NCBI GenBank assembly: GCA_023416335.1
Contig: JAEZHY010000080.1
Span: forward strand, 1-37,699
DNA from: Pseudomonadota bacterium
GTDB taxonomy: Bacteria > Desulfobacterota > Syntrophobacteria > Syntrophobacterales > Syntrophobacteraceae
Direction: 5' to 3'
DNA: 37,699 bases
Both the position numbers and the translations under genes were made by a program. This document shows positions 27,611-35,756 of the stretch, in pieces (position 1 is the stretch's first letter; the number at the start of each line of letters is the position of its first letter). The notes beneath the pieces are model-generated. The model did no database searches. It worked only from the letters and a program-made list of their open reading frames with translations, and was not told where the DNA came from.

Positions 27611-28660
27611 TTATCCCTTTTGTATGCGCCATGTCAAGTCCGTTGTTAAAGCTTGCGGGATATCGGAGACATTTTCCGCTAGCTCGAGAAGCAGTCCTTC
27701 GAGCAGTCCCGCATCGGTAACGACGAGATCTTCAGCACCGAAGGCGGAGAGAATTTCAGAGACGATTATGGCTCCGCCCAATATGATGTCCTCCCGGCCG
27801 GGCTCCAGACCGGGAATGAGTCTCCTCTCAGCCAGGGTCATTTCAGCAAGGGACCGAACAAAGTCGGCAATCCACCCTTTTTTCAGGACAAGTCCGTTGA
27901 TCCGGTAGGGAACATATGTTGCCATCTTCAGATTAATAGCGGCCAGTGTGGATACGGTTCCCGCCGTTCCGGCGACTTGAAGATTTCCTGAAAGAGGTAT
28001 TATACCGGCTTTGGACAAAGTTGCCCACATTTCCTCTTTGGCTGAAAGCACCTTTTCTGCAACCCGGGAAGCTGCCTCGGCGGCGGCCCCTTTTCCGGGC
28101 GGATCGGCACTCAGAAATCTTTCCGTAACAATGGCGGCCCCAACAGGTACGCTGGTGCTCCAGGCCGGCTTCCCATCCTTTGCCGTAACCAGCAGGAATT
28201 CGGTGCTTCCACCGCCGATGTCGAAAGAGACAATATCCATTTGTGTTTTCGGCAGGAAACTCAGCATCCCCTTGGCCGAGAGGAAAGCTTCCTTTTCCTC
28301 GGAAAGTATCTCCACACCGATGCCGGTCTCTTCTTTTATCCGCCGGACGACGGCCTGTGAGTTCCCCGCTCTTCTCACCACGCCGGTTGCTCCGCATGCG
28401 ACCCGTTGGACCTCATAATGACGCAGGATTTGAGTAAATTCATTCAAGGCAGAGATATTTCGATCCTGCGCAGGATCGGAAATGATATTCGAATCCTGGA
28501 AACCCTGGGCCAGTCGGGTAACTCTTCTGATATTAAAGATGGGAGATAATTCATTTCCGTCTTTTCGCGCGATAATCATTCGGGTGGTATGGGAGCCTAT
28601 ATCAATGGCTGCAAAATTTCCCCGGGGAAGATGTCCGGTCAATTCCGATCCTTTCGACAC
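27611..28660 (-). CDS. ppx: Exopolyphosphatase / guanosine pentaphosphatase family
   Basis: A 349-residue Ppx/GppA protein: NFAAIDIGSHTTRMIIAR (phosphate-1 motif of the actin-like ATPase fold), VACGATGVVRRAGNSQAVVR, ILSEEKEAFLSAKGML with the catalytic Glu, IVSFDIGGGSTEFLLV (phosphate-2 motif), and VAGTAGTVSTLAAINLKM. It lacks the C-terminal HD extension of E. coli Ppx, which is normal for this short subfamily. Substrates are inorganic polyphosphate or pppGpp; the two cannot be told apart by sequence. GTG start with AAAGG 9 nt upstream. It lies just ahead of guaB-guaA on the same strand, which would link stringent alarmone metabolism and GMP supply, but a hairpin separates them. Confidence 0.88.
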   Translation of the reverse strand: MSKGSELTGHLPRGNFAAIDIGSHTTRMIIARKDGNELSPIFNIRRVTRLAQGFQDSNIISDPAQDRNISALNEFTQILRHYEVQRVACGATGVVRRAGNSQAVVRRIKEETGIGVEILSEEKEAFLSAKGMLSFLPKTQMDIVSFDIGGGSTEFLLVTAKDGKPAWSTSVPVGAAIVTERFLSADPPGKGAAAEAASRVAEKVLSAKEEMWATLSKAGIIPLSGNLQVAGTAGTVSTLAAINLKMATYVPYRINGLVLKKGWIADFVRSLAEMTLAERRLIPGLEPGREDIILGGAIIVSEILSAFGAEDLVVTDAGLLEGLLLELAENVSDIPQALTTDLTWRIQKG

Positions 28661-28829
28661 TTGACATGGCCTTTAAGACACGCTTATTTTCAGTCCGAGG
28701 CAAATCAGAACCGGATCTGTAAGTGTAACCCCGGCTGATCCCTGGTTTCGAACGGCTCATCCAGCTTCAGCAAGCAGGTATGGCGGCATATGTATAACTG
28801 ATTTTAATCTTTTCAGGAGATTCTTTAGC

Positions 28830-29453
28830 ATGATTCTGGAGATAAACCCGAGGCACCCGGAGCCGAGGAAGATAAAGAAGGTGGTGGAAGTGCTGTCAAC
28901 CGGGGGCATCATTGCCTATCCCACGGACACCTATTATGGTATCGGTTGTGACCTTTTCAATAAGGGATCGATTGAGAAGATCTATCAGTTGAAACGCCGT
29001 TCCCCCCATCAGCCCTTCAGCTTTATCTGCAGCGACCTGAAGAACATCAGCGAGTACGCCCAGGTAACGAACTATGCTTATAAAACAATGAAACGGCTCT
29101 TGCCGGGGCCGTACACATTCGTGCTGGAAGGTTCCCGTCTGGTTCCCAAGATCATGCTTACCAAAAGACAGACCGTCGGAATCCGTGTTCCCGACAACCC
29201 TATCTGCCTGGCAATCGTCGAGGAACTGGGGCATCCCATCATCAGCACGAGTTCGACCGATCCGGAATCGAACACCGTGCTCTCGACCGTAAGGGAAATC
29301 CAGGAAAAGCTGGGGCATGCCCTCGATCTGACAATCGACGGTGGGGTCGTACCCGGAGAACCATCGAGTATAATTTCCCTCATCGACGATACCCCGGAGA
29401 TCCTGCGTGAAGGTGCCGGAGACGTCTCGGGATTCAGAACTACGTCCAAGTGA
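28830..29453 (+). CDS. YciO/Sua5/YrdC-family protein
   Basis: A 207-residue protein with the YrdC fold: VLSTGGIIAYPTDTYYGIGC, IYQLKRRSPHQPFSFICSDL, KRLLPGPYTFVLEGS, VGIRVPDNPICLAIVEELG and PIISTSSTDPES. The KRR(S)P..P.. and 'STSAN'-like loop (here STSSTDPES) put it with YciO rather than TsaC; TsaC/Sua5 make threonylcarbamoyl-AMP for the t6A tRNA base, while the role of YciO is not settled. AGGAG precedes the ATG. Monocistronic, ended by a perfect hairpin 8 bp after the stop. Confidence 0.88.
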   Translation: MILEINPRHPEPRKIKKVVEVLSTGGIIAYPTDTYYGIGCDLFNKGSIEKIYQLKRRSPHQPFSFICSDLKNISEYAQVTNYAYKTMKRLLPGPYTFVLEGSRLVPKIMLTKRQTVGIRVPDNPICLAIVEELGHPIISTSSTDPESNTVLSTVREIQEKLGHALDLTIDGGVVPGEPSSIISLIDDTPEILREGAGDVSGFRTTSK

Positions 29454-29461
29454 ACACATGT

Positions 29462-29490
29462 GAGCAAGACGGTTAACCCCCGTCTTGCTC
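29462..29490 (+). terminator. Hairpin after the YciO gene
   Basis: GAGCAAGACGG and CCGTCTTGCTC pair perfectly over 11 bp with a 7-nt loop, directly after the gene. It has no T run on either side, so it may stop transcription poorly or protect the 3' end. Confidence 0.6.
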
Positions 29491-29667
29491 ATTCAGGGTG
29501 CTCGATCGTAAGAAAACCGGTGAATGTATCGTGATCAGCAGTACCATAGCGGCTGCCGAAAGGATGTCAATACAAAATGGTGGACGGTTCAATCGTAGCT
29601 GCTGACTGCTGAAATCGTCCCTCCCCCGATCTCCGCGCTCTATCCAAACCCAACGATCAAACCTGCT

Positions 29668-29820
29668 TCAAACACCAGGCATTACCTGCACATCTCTATC
29701 TTTCGGCAGAACCTTCATATGGTCCGGGTCCTGGATTTCCACCATTTTGCAGTCTATCACCAGATTGGCTTCGTTGCCGCAAATGACGCAATCGCAATCT
29801 TCGGTAATTCTCGAGGGCAT
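29668..29820 (-). CDS. 50-residue CxCxxC micro-protein
   Basis: A short frame reading MPSRITEDCDCVICGNEANL, then VIDCKMVEIQDPDHMKVLPK and a short tail ending MPGV. GGAG lies 7 nt before the ATG. Four cysteines (C9, C11, C14, C24), three of them in CDCVIC, could bind one metal, in the way of a small zinc ribbon or rubredoxin-like knuckle. It is below the size most gene finders keep. I do not recognise the family. No operon partner: the neighbours are on the other strand. Confidence 0.5.
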   Translation of the reverse strand: MPSRITEDCDCVICGNEANLVIDCKMVEIQDPDHMKVLPKDRDVQVMPGV

Positions 29821-30107
29821 GGTCAAACTCCGCAAAAAGTGATTAAGCCGGGCCCGGTTGCCTTCCGGGAGCGAGAAAAAGCTGTCGGCATTATTCCGAA
29901 AAAACGGTCCGCAGACCCATCCCGGCTTTGATTATTGTTCCCTTTAAAGTAAGAACTTTTTGGGATTCAGCATGATCAGGCGGGTATTGGCATACATGAC
30001 ACCGGAGAAATTTCGGACACTTGCTTTGATTCGACCTGAGAAGTTCTCGGCTTTCCATTGGCATTTTCGTGCAGCCTCCGGTAAAATCCAAGACAAGGTG
30101 GATTCCT

Positions 30108-30671
30108 ATGTCCGAAACGTCCAAGAAGATAGCCACTTATGATGACCTCTACAAAATTCCGGCGAACACGACCGGACAGATCATCGACGGCGAACTAGTC
30201 GTCACTCCACGACCATCACAGAAGCATGTGTACGCCACCTCCTTCCTCGACAAGAAGATTGGAACGCCATATTAATTTGGCGAAGGAGGGGGACCGGGCG
30301 GCTGGATCATTCTCGTCGAACCGGAGATGAAACTTGAAGATGACATCGTGGTGCCCGATCTCGCCGGATGGAAAAAGGAGCGATTCCCAACGACCGAGGA
30401 AACCAATTGGATATCCGTCGTTCCCGACTGGGTCTGCGAGGTGCTATCCCCGAGCACTTTGCGTGTGGACAAGATCAAGAAAATGCCGCTCTATGGCCGA
30501 TACGGCATAGGACATTTCTGGCTTGTGGATCCCAATGCCAAAACCTTGGATGTCTTCAGGTTGGAAGCAGGCAGGTGGGTGGTGGCAGGGCTCTATGTCG
30601 AGGATGACAAGGCGAGAGCTGAACCTTTCCAGGAAGTGGAAATCGATCTCAACGAACTATGGTTGGCGTAG
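30108..30671 (+). pseudogene. Uma2-family gene split by one in-frame stop
   Basis: One frame from ATG 30108 (AAGGTGG upstream) to 30671 encodes a complete Uma2/DUF820 protein except for TAA at 30273-30275. Before it: YDDLYKIPANTTGQIIDGEL, RPSQKHVYAT and LDKKIGTPY. After it: FGEGGGPGGWIILVEPEM, DDIVVPDLAGWKKERFP, PDWVCEVLSPSTLRVDKIKK and HFWLVDPNAKTLDVFRLE. Relatives have Gln at the stop (Y-Q-F-G-E-G), so a single C-to-T change (CAA to TAA) is likely. The nuclease residues of this PD-(D/E)XK-like fold are all present (D in VPD, E in CEV, K after). Either a recent pseudogene, a suppressed stop or a sequencing error; the rest of the frame shows no decay. Confidence 0.85.
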
Positions 30672-30799
30672 AGCAGTTAATAAGCCTCCAGAGAGTGAAA
30701 GGGGCTGTACTCGTCTCCGATCAACCTTTTCAACGGGCCTCTTGCGTTGCGTGCCCCAATTCAACAATCCGGGTTCCGGGGTGGTGAAGATGTGGATAT

Positions 30800-32284
30800 C
30801 TAAAAACTCACCCTCCACTTCGTCCCCTGCGGAAAGTCTTCGAGGTGGATTCGCTTTTCTTCGAGTACTTTTCTGATTCGGTCGGCTTCGGCGAAATTTT
30901 TTTCCTCCCGCGCTTTTTGCCTTAACGCGATCAGGTTGTTCAATTCTTCCTCTGTGACCCCGGTCGTCTTCAGCTTCAGCTGCCTTTGCTGGTCGAAAAA
31001 CGTAGCGGGTTCCAACTGCAGAAGTCCGAGGAGATTGCATTGCCGCTTCAGCACGTCGGCAGCCTCGCGGGCCAGGGCCGCTGAAGCGCCCCTCAGGTTC
31101 TTCCGCCCGAATTTATCGAGGAATCGCTGCAGGTTCCGTTGCAGGACGAAAATAAACCCGATCGCCTGAGCAGTGTTGAAATCGTTGCTCATAGCATCGT
31201 CAAAAGCTTCCAGGAGAGAAGCGGCTTTTTCATGGAGTTCGGGATCCTGCTTCTTCAGGACCTCTTCTGGGAATTCGGTATCGCCGCTTTCCGGGGTCCT
31301 CTCCATTACGGCTTCCAGAGTCGAGTAAAGGCGCTCCAGACTCCTTTCGGCTTCCGCAACCGTTTCGTCCGAAAAATCGACCGGGCTTCTGTAGTGTTTG
31401 CTGATGACGAACAGCCGAAGTGCTTCCGGGTGCACTTCACGCAGCACGTCCCGGATGGTGAAGAAGTTCCCCAGGGACTTGGACATCTTCTCATTGTTTA
31501 TGTTCACGAACCCATTGTGCAGCCAGTACTGCACGAACGGAACGCCGAAGGCCATTTCGCTCTGGGCTATCTCGTTTTCGTGGTGCGGAAATATAAGGTC
31601 CTTACCGCCGCCGTGTATATCGATCGTCGCGCCCAGGTATCGTGTGACCATTGCCGAGCATTCGATGTGCCATCCGGGTCTTCCCGGACCCCAGGGACTG
31701 GCCCAGGCAGGTTCCCCGGGTTTGCTGCCTTTCCAGAGCACAAAATCGAGCGGATTGATCTTGTTCGCGTCCACTTCGACGCGGGCCCCCGCCAACATGT
31801 CTTCGGTATCGCGGCCGGAGAGCTTCCCGTATTCAGCGAAACGGTCGACCTTGAAGTAAACGTCGGTTCCGGCTTTGTAGGCCGCGTCTTTGTCGATCAG
31901 CTTGTGCACGATATCGATCATCTCGGGGATGTGATCGGTTGCGAGCGGTTCGAGAGTAGGGCGCAGCACTCCCAAAGCATCCATATCTTCGTAAAAAGTC
32001 GCGATATAGCGGTCGGCTATGATCCTGTAGTCGGTCCCTTCCTCGTTTGCCCGGCGGATGATCTTGTCATCGATATCGGTGAAATTGCGGATGTAGGTGA
32101 CCTCGTATCCCAGATGCAGGAGATATCGGTAAATCACGTCGAAGACGATTGCAGAGCGGGCGTGTCCGATGTGGCAATAATCGTAGACGGTGATTCCGCA
32201 CACGTAAAGACGAATACGACCCGGTTCGAGAGGAACGAATTCCTCTTTTCTTTTGGTTAGAGTGTTATAGACCTGCAACACCAT
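30800..32284 (-). CDS. cysS: Cysteinyl-tRNA synthetase
   Basis: A 494-residue class I synthetase charging tRNA-Cys. Seen: LYVCGITVYDYCHIGHARS (zinc Cys and HIGH motif), TYIRNFTDIDDKIIRRA, GRPGWHIECSAMVTRYLG (zinc Cys), IDIHGGGKDLIFPHHENEIA (zinc His), and KMSKSLGNFFTIRDVL (KMSKS loop). C-terminal anticodon-binding helical part ends EADRIRKVLEEK.IHLEDFPQGT. Complete. Starts 18 nt after the gltX stop; last gene of the ispD-ispF-gltX-cysS operon. It ends 128 bp from the convergent Uma2 gene. Confidence 0.97.
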   Translation of the reverse strand: MVLQVYNTLTKRKEEFVPLEPGRIRLYVCGITVYDYCHIGHARSAIVFDVIYRYLLHLGYEVTYIRNFTDIDDKIIRRANEEGTDYRIIADRYIATFYEDMDALGVLRPTLEPLATDHIPEMIDIVHKLIDKDAAYKAGTDVYFKVDRFAEYGKLSGRDTEDMLAGARVEVDANKINPLDFVLWKGSKPGEPAWASPWGPGRPGWHIECSAMVTRYLGATIDIHGGGKDLIFPHHENEIAQSEMAFGVPFVQYWLHNGFVNINNEKMSKSLGNFFTIRDVLREVHPEALRLFVISKHYRSPVDFSDETVAEAERSLERLYSTLEAVMERTPESGDTEFPEEVLKKQDPELHEKAASLLEAFDDAMSNDFNTAQAIGFIFVLQRNLQRFLDKFGRKNLRGASAALAREAADVLKRQCNLLGLLQLEPATFFDQQRQLKLKTTGVTEEELNNLIALRQKAREEKNFAEADRIRKVLEEKRIHLEDFPQGTKWRVSF

Positions 32285-32302
32285 CCTCGGTGGATCTCCT
32301 TT

Positions 32303-33778
32303 TCAATTTGGTGCCGAATTTTCGGTTCCCGCTGTGAAAAAAAACAAAGCGGCATCCAACCGCTTGAGAATAACGTCGGGGCTGAGCAACGGCAAGATGC
32401 GGTCCAGTTCGGGACCGCTTTCCATACCTGTAACGGCCATTCTGAGGGCGAGAAAGAATTCCTTCCCGTTTATTTCAAGTCCCGAGCGAGCTTCCCCCAG
32501 GATCGCCGCAAGGTCTTTTTTATCATTTGAAGGATTTAATTGAAACCGTTTCCGGAAAGAAGAAAGGATCTTGTGAACCTCGGGGTCGGCAAGTCTTTCC
32601 CGGGCACGTTCCGTGTAATTGGGAATTTCATCGAAAAGGATGGGACCATAGGCGCGAGTCTCGCGGAGTGTCTTGACGTTTTCACCGATAATGGAGCATA
32701 CCTCTTCGATCCATGCGTTTTCTTTCCGGTCAAACGAGTATCCGCCCTTTTCAAGAAATGGGGCGACCAGGGCGGCGAGTTCCTGAGTGCTTTTACGGCG
32801 GATATGTTGCTGGTTGAGCCAGAGGAGTTTCTGAAGACTGAACACGGCCGCGCTTTTCCCCGCCTTCTTTAGGGAGAATGAATCCACCAGTTCGTTGATG
32901 GCGAAGATTTCGCGACCTTCGACGAGATTGCCGCCGAGCAGTGCAAAATAGTTCAGCAACGCTTCCGGCAGAATGCCCATTTCGCGGAACGATTCGACGC
33001 TCGTTACGCCGTGGCGCTTGCTGAGTTTGGCCCTGTCGGTGCCGAGGAGGAGCGCATGGTGGGCAAACATGGGGATTTCCCATCCGAATTCCCTGTATAC
33101 CAGCACCTGCCTCGGGGTATTGGCCAGATGGTCTTCTCCGCGGATTACGGTTGTGATTTCCATGTAGTGGTCGTCTATTACGACCGCGAAATTATAGGAA
33201 GGCATCCCATTGGAGCGCATGAGGACAAAATCGCCGATGTCTCCTGCTTTGAAGGTGACCGTGCCGTGTATTTTGTCCTGAAAGCGGATCAGTCCGTCAT
33301 CCGGGGTCCTGAGACGGATACAGGGTCTGCGGCGTGCAGCTTCGAATTCCCTGCGCTCGCTTTCCGACAGATTCCGGCAGGTACCGGGATATTTCGGGGC
33401 GATCCCGGCGCGGAGCATATCCTTCCGGGATTTCTCCAGTTCCTCATCGGTGCAGTAGCAATAGTAGGCCTTCCCCTGCTCCATCAGTTCTGCTGCATGT
33501 TTCCTGTAGAGCTCCAGGCGCTCGGACTGGCGGTATGGGCCGTGCCTTCCTGGCTTATCCGGGCCTTCATCCCATTGCAGGTCCAGCCATTGGAGTCCCC
33601 TGACAAGTTGGTGTTCGAATTCGGGCGCGGATCTCTCTACGTCCGTGTCCTCGATTCGCAAAATGAAGGCTGCCTCGTTTTGCAGGGCAAAAAGATAATT
33701 GAACAGGGCGGTGCGGGCATTTCCGATGTGAAGGCGTCCTGTCGGGCTGGGGGCGAACCTGACTCGTTCCTTCCTCAT
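32303..33778 (-). CDS. gltX: Glutamyl-tRNA synthetase
   Basis: A 491-residue class I synthetase: [20 protein letters not shown] (HIGH motif; N where many have G), [33 protein letters not shown], and [16 protein letters not shown] (KMSKS-type loop). The C-terminal half is the helical anticodon-binding cage of bacterial GluRS. It charges tRNA-Glu, and in bacteria without GlnRS also tRNA-Gln; that cannot be decided here. Its ATG overlaps the ispF stop by 4 nt. Confidence 0.96.
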   Translation of the reverse strand: MRKERVRFAPSPTGRLHIGNARTALFNYLFALQNEAAFILRIEDTDVERSAPEFEHQLVRGLQWLDLQWDEGPDKPGRHGPYRQSERLELYRKHAAELMEQGKAYYCYCTDEELEKSRKDMLRAGIAPKYPGTCRNLSESERREFEAARRRPCIRLRTPDDGLIRFQDKIHGTVTFKAGDIGDFVLMRSNGMPSYNFAVVIDDHYMEITTVIRGEDHLANTPRQVLVYREFGWEIPMFAHHALLLGTDRAKLSKRHGVTSVESFREMGILPEALLNYFALLGGNLVEGREIFAINELVDSFSLKKAGKSAAVFSLQKLLWLNQQHIRRKSTQELAALVAPFLEKGGYSFDRKENAWIEEVCSIIGENVKTLRETRAYGPILFDEIPNYTERARERLADPEVHKILSSFRKRFQLNPSNDKKDLAAILGEARSGLEINGKEFFLALRMAVTGMESGPELDRILPLLSPDVILKRLDAALFFFTAGTENSAPN

Positions 33779-34254
33779 TTCGCCGATTCCTCTATGAGCA
33801 CCACTGCATATGCCGCGATTCCCTCTTCACGGCCGGCAAATCCCAGCGTCTCGGTGGTCTTGCCTTTAATGTTGACACAATCGACGGGTGCGCCGATCCG
33901 TTCGGCAATCTTCGCTGCCATTTCGGGGATGAAAGGCAGGAGTTTGGGCCTTTGCGCCACAATCGTGCTGTCGATATTGGAGACGTTGTATCCCCGCTCC
34001 CGGAGAAGATCCGCTGTTCTCTGGAGCAGTATCATGCTGGATATTCCTTTGAACTCGGGACTGGTATCCGGGAAATGCCGGCCTATGTCGCCCAGGGCCG
34101 CGGCCCCGATCATTGCGTCGCATATGGCATGGAGAAGCACGTCGGCATCGGAATGACCGAGAAGCCCCAATTCGTGCGGAATCTCAACTCCGCCGAGGAC
34201 TAGGGGACGTCCGGGGACAAGCTTATGTACGTCGTATCCAAACCCGACCCGCAT
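33775..34254 (-). CDS. ispF: 2-C-methyl-D-erythritol 2,4-cyclodiphosphate synthase
   Basis: A 159-residue enzyme of the MEP isoprenoid pathway. Seen: [20 protein letters not shown] (metal Asp8 and His10), [19 protein letters not shown] (His42, metal site), [14 protein letters not shown] and [15 protein letters not shown], with [20 protein letters not shown] at the end. The frame is open upstream but the family starts at this ATG, which overlaps the ispD stop (TGATG). IspD and IspF catalyse the third and fifth steps and are often adjacent or fused. Confidence 0.96.
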   Translation of the reverse strand: MRVGFGYDVHKLVPGRPLVLGGVEIPHELGLLGHSDADVLLHAICDAMIGAAALGDIGRHFPDTSPEFKGISSMILLQRTADLLRERGYNVSNIDSTIVAQRPKLLPFIPEMAAKIAERIGAPVDCVNIKGKTTETLGFAGREEGIAAYAVVLIEESAK

Positions 34255-34955
34255 CAGTCTTCCTTCCTGTTTTTGCGGGAGAGGAACCATTGAGCCCACT
34301 CCAGGTCATCGGGAGTCGTTACCTTGATGTTTGACCTCTCGCCGTGGACTATAGAGACGGGGATCCCGATTCGCTCAACGAAGGAGGCGTCGTCGGTTCC
34401 GGTCCACCCGGATTCGATCGCTTTGGCGTATGCCGCCAGCACGATATCCTTCCGAAAAATCTGCGGCGTCTGTACGAGCCAGATCTCTTGCCTGGAAAGA
34501 GTTTCCCGTACCGTGCCGTCGATGCCCCGCTTCACCGTATCGGTTGACGGAACGGCGGCAATGGATGCGCCGGTCCTCCTGGCCGTCTCCCATGTATCGG
34601 TTATGAGCCTGTTCGATGCGAAAGGCCGGACACCGTCGTGTATCAGTACCCATTCGCACTCGGAGGGCAGGTTCCTGAGACCGTTATAGACGCTGTCCTG
34701 CCGTTCGGCTCCGCCTGCGACAATGGCGATCTGCGCGCTGGGGATTCCGGACTCGGAGACAAGTCTCCGGGCATCATCGATATGCTTTTCGGGAACTATG
34801 AGAAAGATGCTCGAAATAAAAGATATATTCGAGAGCGCGATCAGGGTATGGGCCAGTATCGGCTTTCCTGCAAGCTGCAGGAACTGCTTGGGCGTGGTGC
34901 CGCCCATTCTTATCCCGCTCCCTGCGGCGGGTACAATAGCGCAAGTCTTCGACAT
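34254..34955 (-). CDS. ispD: 2-C-methyl-D-erythritol 4-phosphate cytidylyltransferase
   Basis: A 233-residue enzyme that transfers CMP to methylerythritol phosphate. Seen: [20 protein letters not shown] (nucleotide loop and Lys), [43 protein letters not shown] (metal/substrate Asp), [19 protein letters not shown] and [11 protein letters not shown]. All active-site motifs present. First protein gene of the operon, 36 bp downstream of rnpB. Confidence 0.96.
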   Translation of the reverse strand: MSKTCAIVPAAGSGIRMGGTTPKQFLQLAGKPILAHTLIALSNISFISSIFLIVPEKHIDDARRLVSESGIPSAQIAIVAGGAERQDSVYNGLRNLPSECEWVLIHDGVRPFASNRLITDTWETARRTGASIAAVPSTDTVKRGIDGTVRETLSRQEIWLVQTPQIFRKDIVLAAYAKAIESGWTGTDDASFVERIGIPVSIVHGERSNIKVTTPDDLEWAQWFLSRKNRKED

Positions 34956-34990
34956 GTCAGCAAGCTTATCAATGGAAAATGAAAAGGGAT

Positions 34991-35371
34991 CCGGAGCAGG
35001 TCATAAGCCGGGTTCTGTTCCCTGCACACCCGAAAGCGGGCAGGGGATGATCATTCCTCTGGTCCGACCGTTACCGGCAGGATCTAGCGACCAACCCGAG
35101 AGCCTCGGACGGGCAGCCCTCAAACGCTCTCCTATTTGGTCTTGCTCCGGGTGGGGTTTGCCTAGCTCCCGATGTCGCCACCGGGACTGGTGAGCTTTTA
35201 CCTCACCGTTTCACCCTTACCCCACGCGCAAGCGCGAGAGGCGGTCTGCTTTCTGTTGCGCTTTCCTCCTCGTCGCCGAGACTGGGAGTTACCCAGCACC
35301 CTGCCCTGTGGAGCCCGGACTTTCCTCCAGCCGCGCTCGCGCACAGCCGGCGATCATCTCCCCTGCTCCGG
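34991..35371 (-). ncRNA. rnpB: RNase P RNA (type A)
   Basis: The catalytic RNA of RNase P, which removes 5' leaders from tRNA precursors. On the minus strand the ends CCGGAGCAGG (35371-35362) and CCTGCTCCGG (35000-34991) pair over 10 bp as helix P1. Conserved parts follow in order: GGAGGAAAGTCCGGGCTCC (P3-P4/CRI), GGGTAAGGGTGAAACGGTG then GTAAGAGCTCACC-like (here GTAAAAGCTCACC; J11/12-P12 region), GCAAACCCCACCCGGAGCAA, TAGATCCTGCCGG-type CRIV region, and ACAGAACCCGGCTTAT, the family's near-invariant 3' end. Length about 381 nt fits type A. T-rich sequence (CCCTTTTCATTTT) follows the 3' end. It overlaps many meaningless open frames, which should not be annotated. Confidence 0.96.
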
Positions 35372-35413
35372 AATCCCAAGTTTATCCGTCCGGAGAGGAT
35401 ACCTATCCAAGCT

Positions 35414-35442
35414 ATTTTAGCCGGAATTCAGCCTTTATGCAA
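35414..35442 (-). promoter_or_regulatory. Possible rnpB promoter
   Basis: On the minus strand TTGCAT and TAAAAT are separated by 17 bp, giving a start about 36 nt before the mature RNA end. A second, closer pair (TTGGAT, 18 bp, GATAAA) would start near the mature 5' end. Neither is proven. Confidence 0.4.
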
Positions 35443-35465
35443 CCCGACTGGCGACAGCGAAGACG

Positions 35466-35484
35466 GGGTGCGATTAGAACCCAT
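35466..35484 (+). repeat. 19-bp motif, second copy
   Basis: GGGTGCGATTAGAACCCAT, one base different from the copy at 8145. It lies 7 bp beyond the stop of the transposase remnant. An 8-bp inverted pair GGGCATCA/TGATGCCC (35486 and 35512) lies next to it. Confidence 0.6.
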
Positions 35485-35490
35485 AGGGCA

Positions 35491-35703
35491 TCAGGCAGCC
35501 TTTTCCCTCTGTGATGCCCAGTAACTATCCCAATCTCCGTTGGCCCTGCACATTCTTAGATAGAGCATGGATTGAGCGTTTTGCTTTTTCCACCAGAGCC
35601 CCGGCAGTTTGAGTCGGTCTGAATAATGTAGCGATATCCGCTTTCCCCCCGAACCGATGGGCAGGCAGGAATCCATCGCACTTTTGTAATCCCAGTTGAC
35701 TCT
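35491..35703 (-). pseudogene. C-terminal remnant of an ISKra4-like transposase
   Basis: About 70 codons without the front of the gene. Reads NWDYKSAMDSCLPIGSGG, then LHYSDRLKLPGLWWKKQN and AQSMLYLRMCRANGDWDSYW. ISKra4-family transposases end with the same pattern: '...AGLPIGSG.VE..ck....DRLK.sGmrW...ga.avL.LRal..sgrwd.yW'. The Glu expected after GSG.V is not present (GSGGKR), so even this end has diverged. The fragment begins right at the edge of the palindrome at 35706. Confidence 0.65.
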
Positions 35704-35705
35704 TT

Positions 35706-35756
35706 TCCTTTGAGTCGGATACCTCCGGCAAAGCCGGAGGTATCCGACTCAAAGGA
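35706..35756. repeat. 24-bp perfect palindrome with AAA loop
   Basis: Two 24-nt arms (35706-35729, 35733-35756) are exactly complementary around a 3-nt loop. The right arm contains the stop codon of the glycosyltransferase gene (35749-35751), and the left arm abuts the transposase remnant. As RNA it would stop transcription or protect the 3' end, but no T run follows on either strand. Confidence 0.9.

Noticed and set aside
35172..35514. Open frames across 35.2-35.5 kb
   Set aside because: They lie over the RNase P RNA gene.
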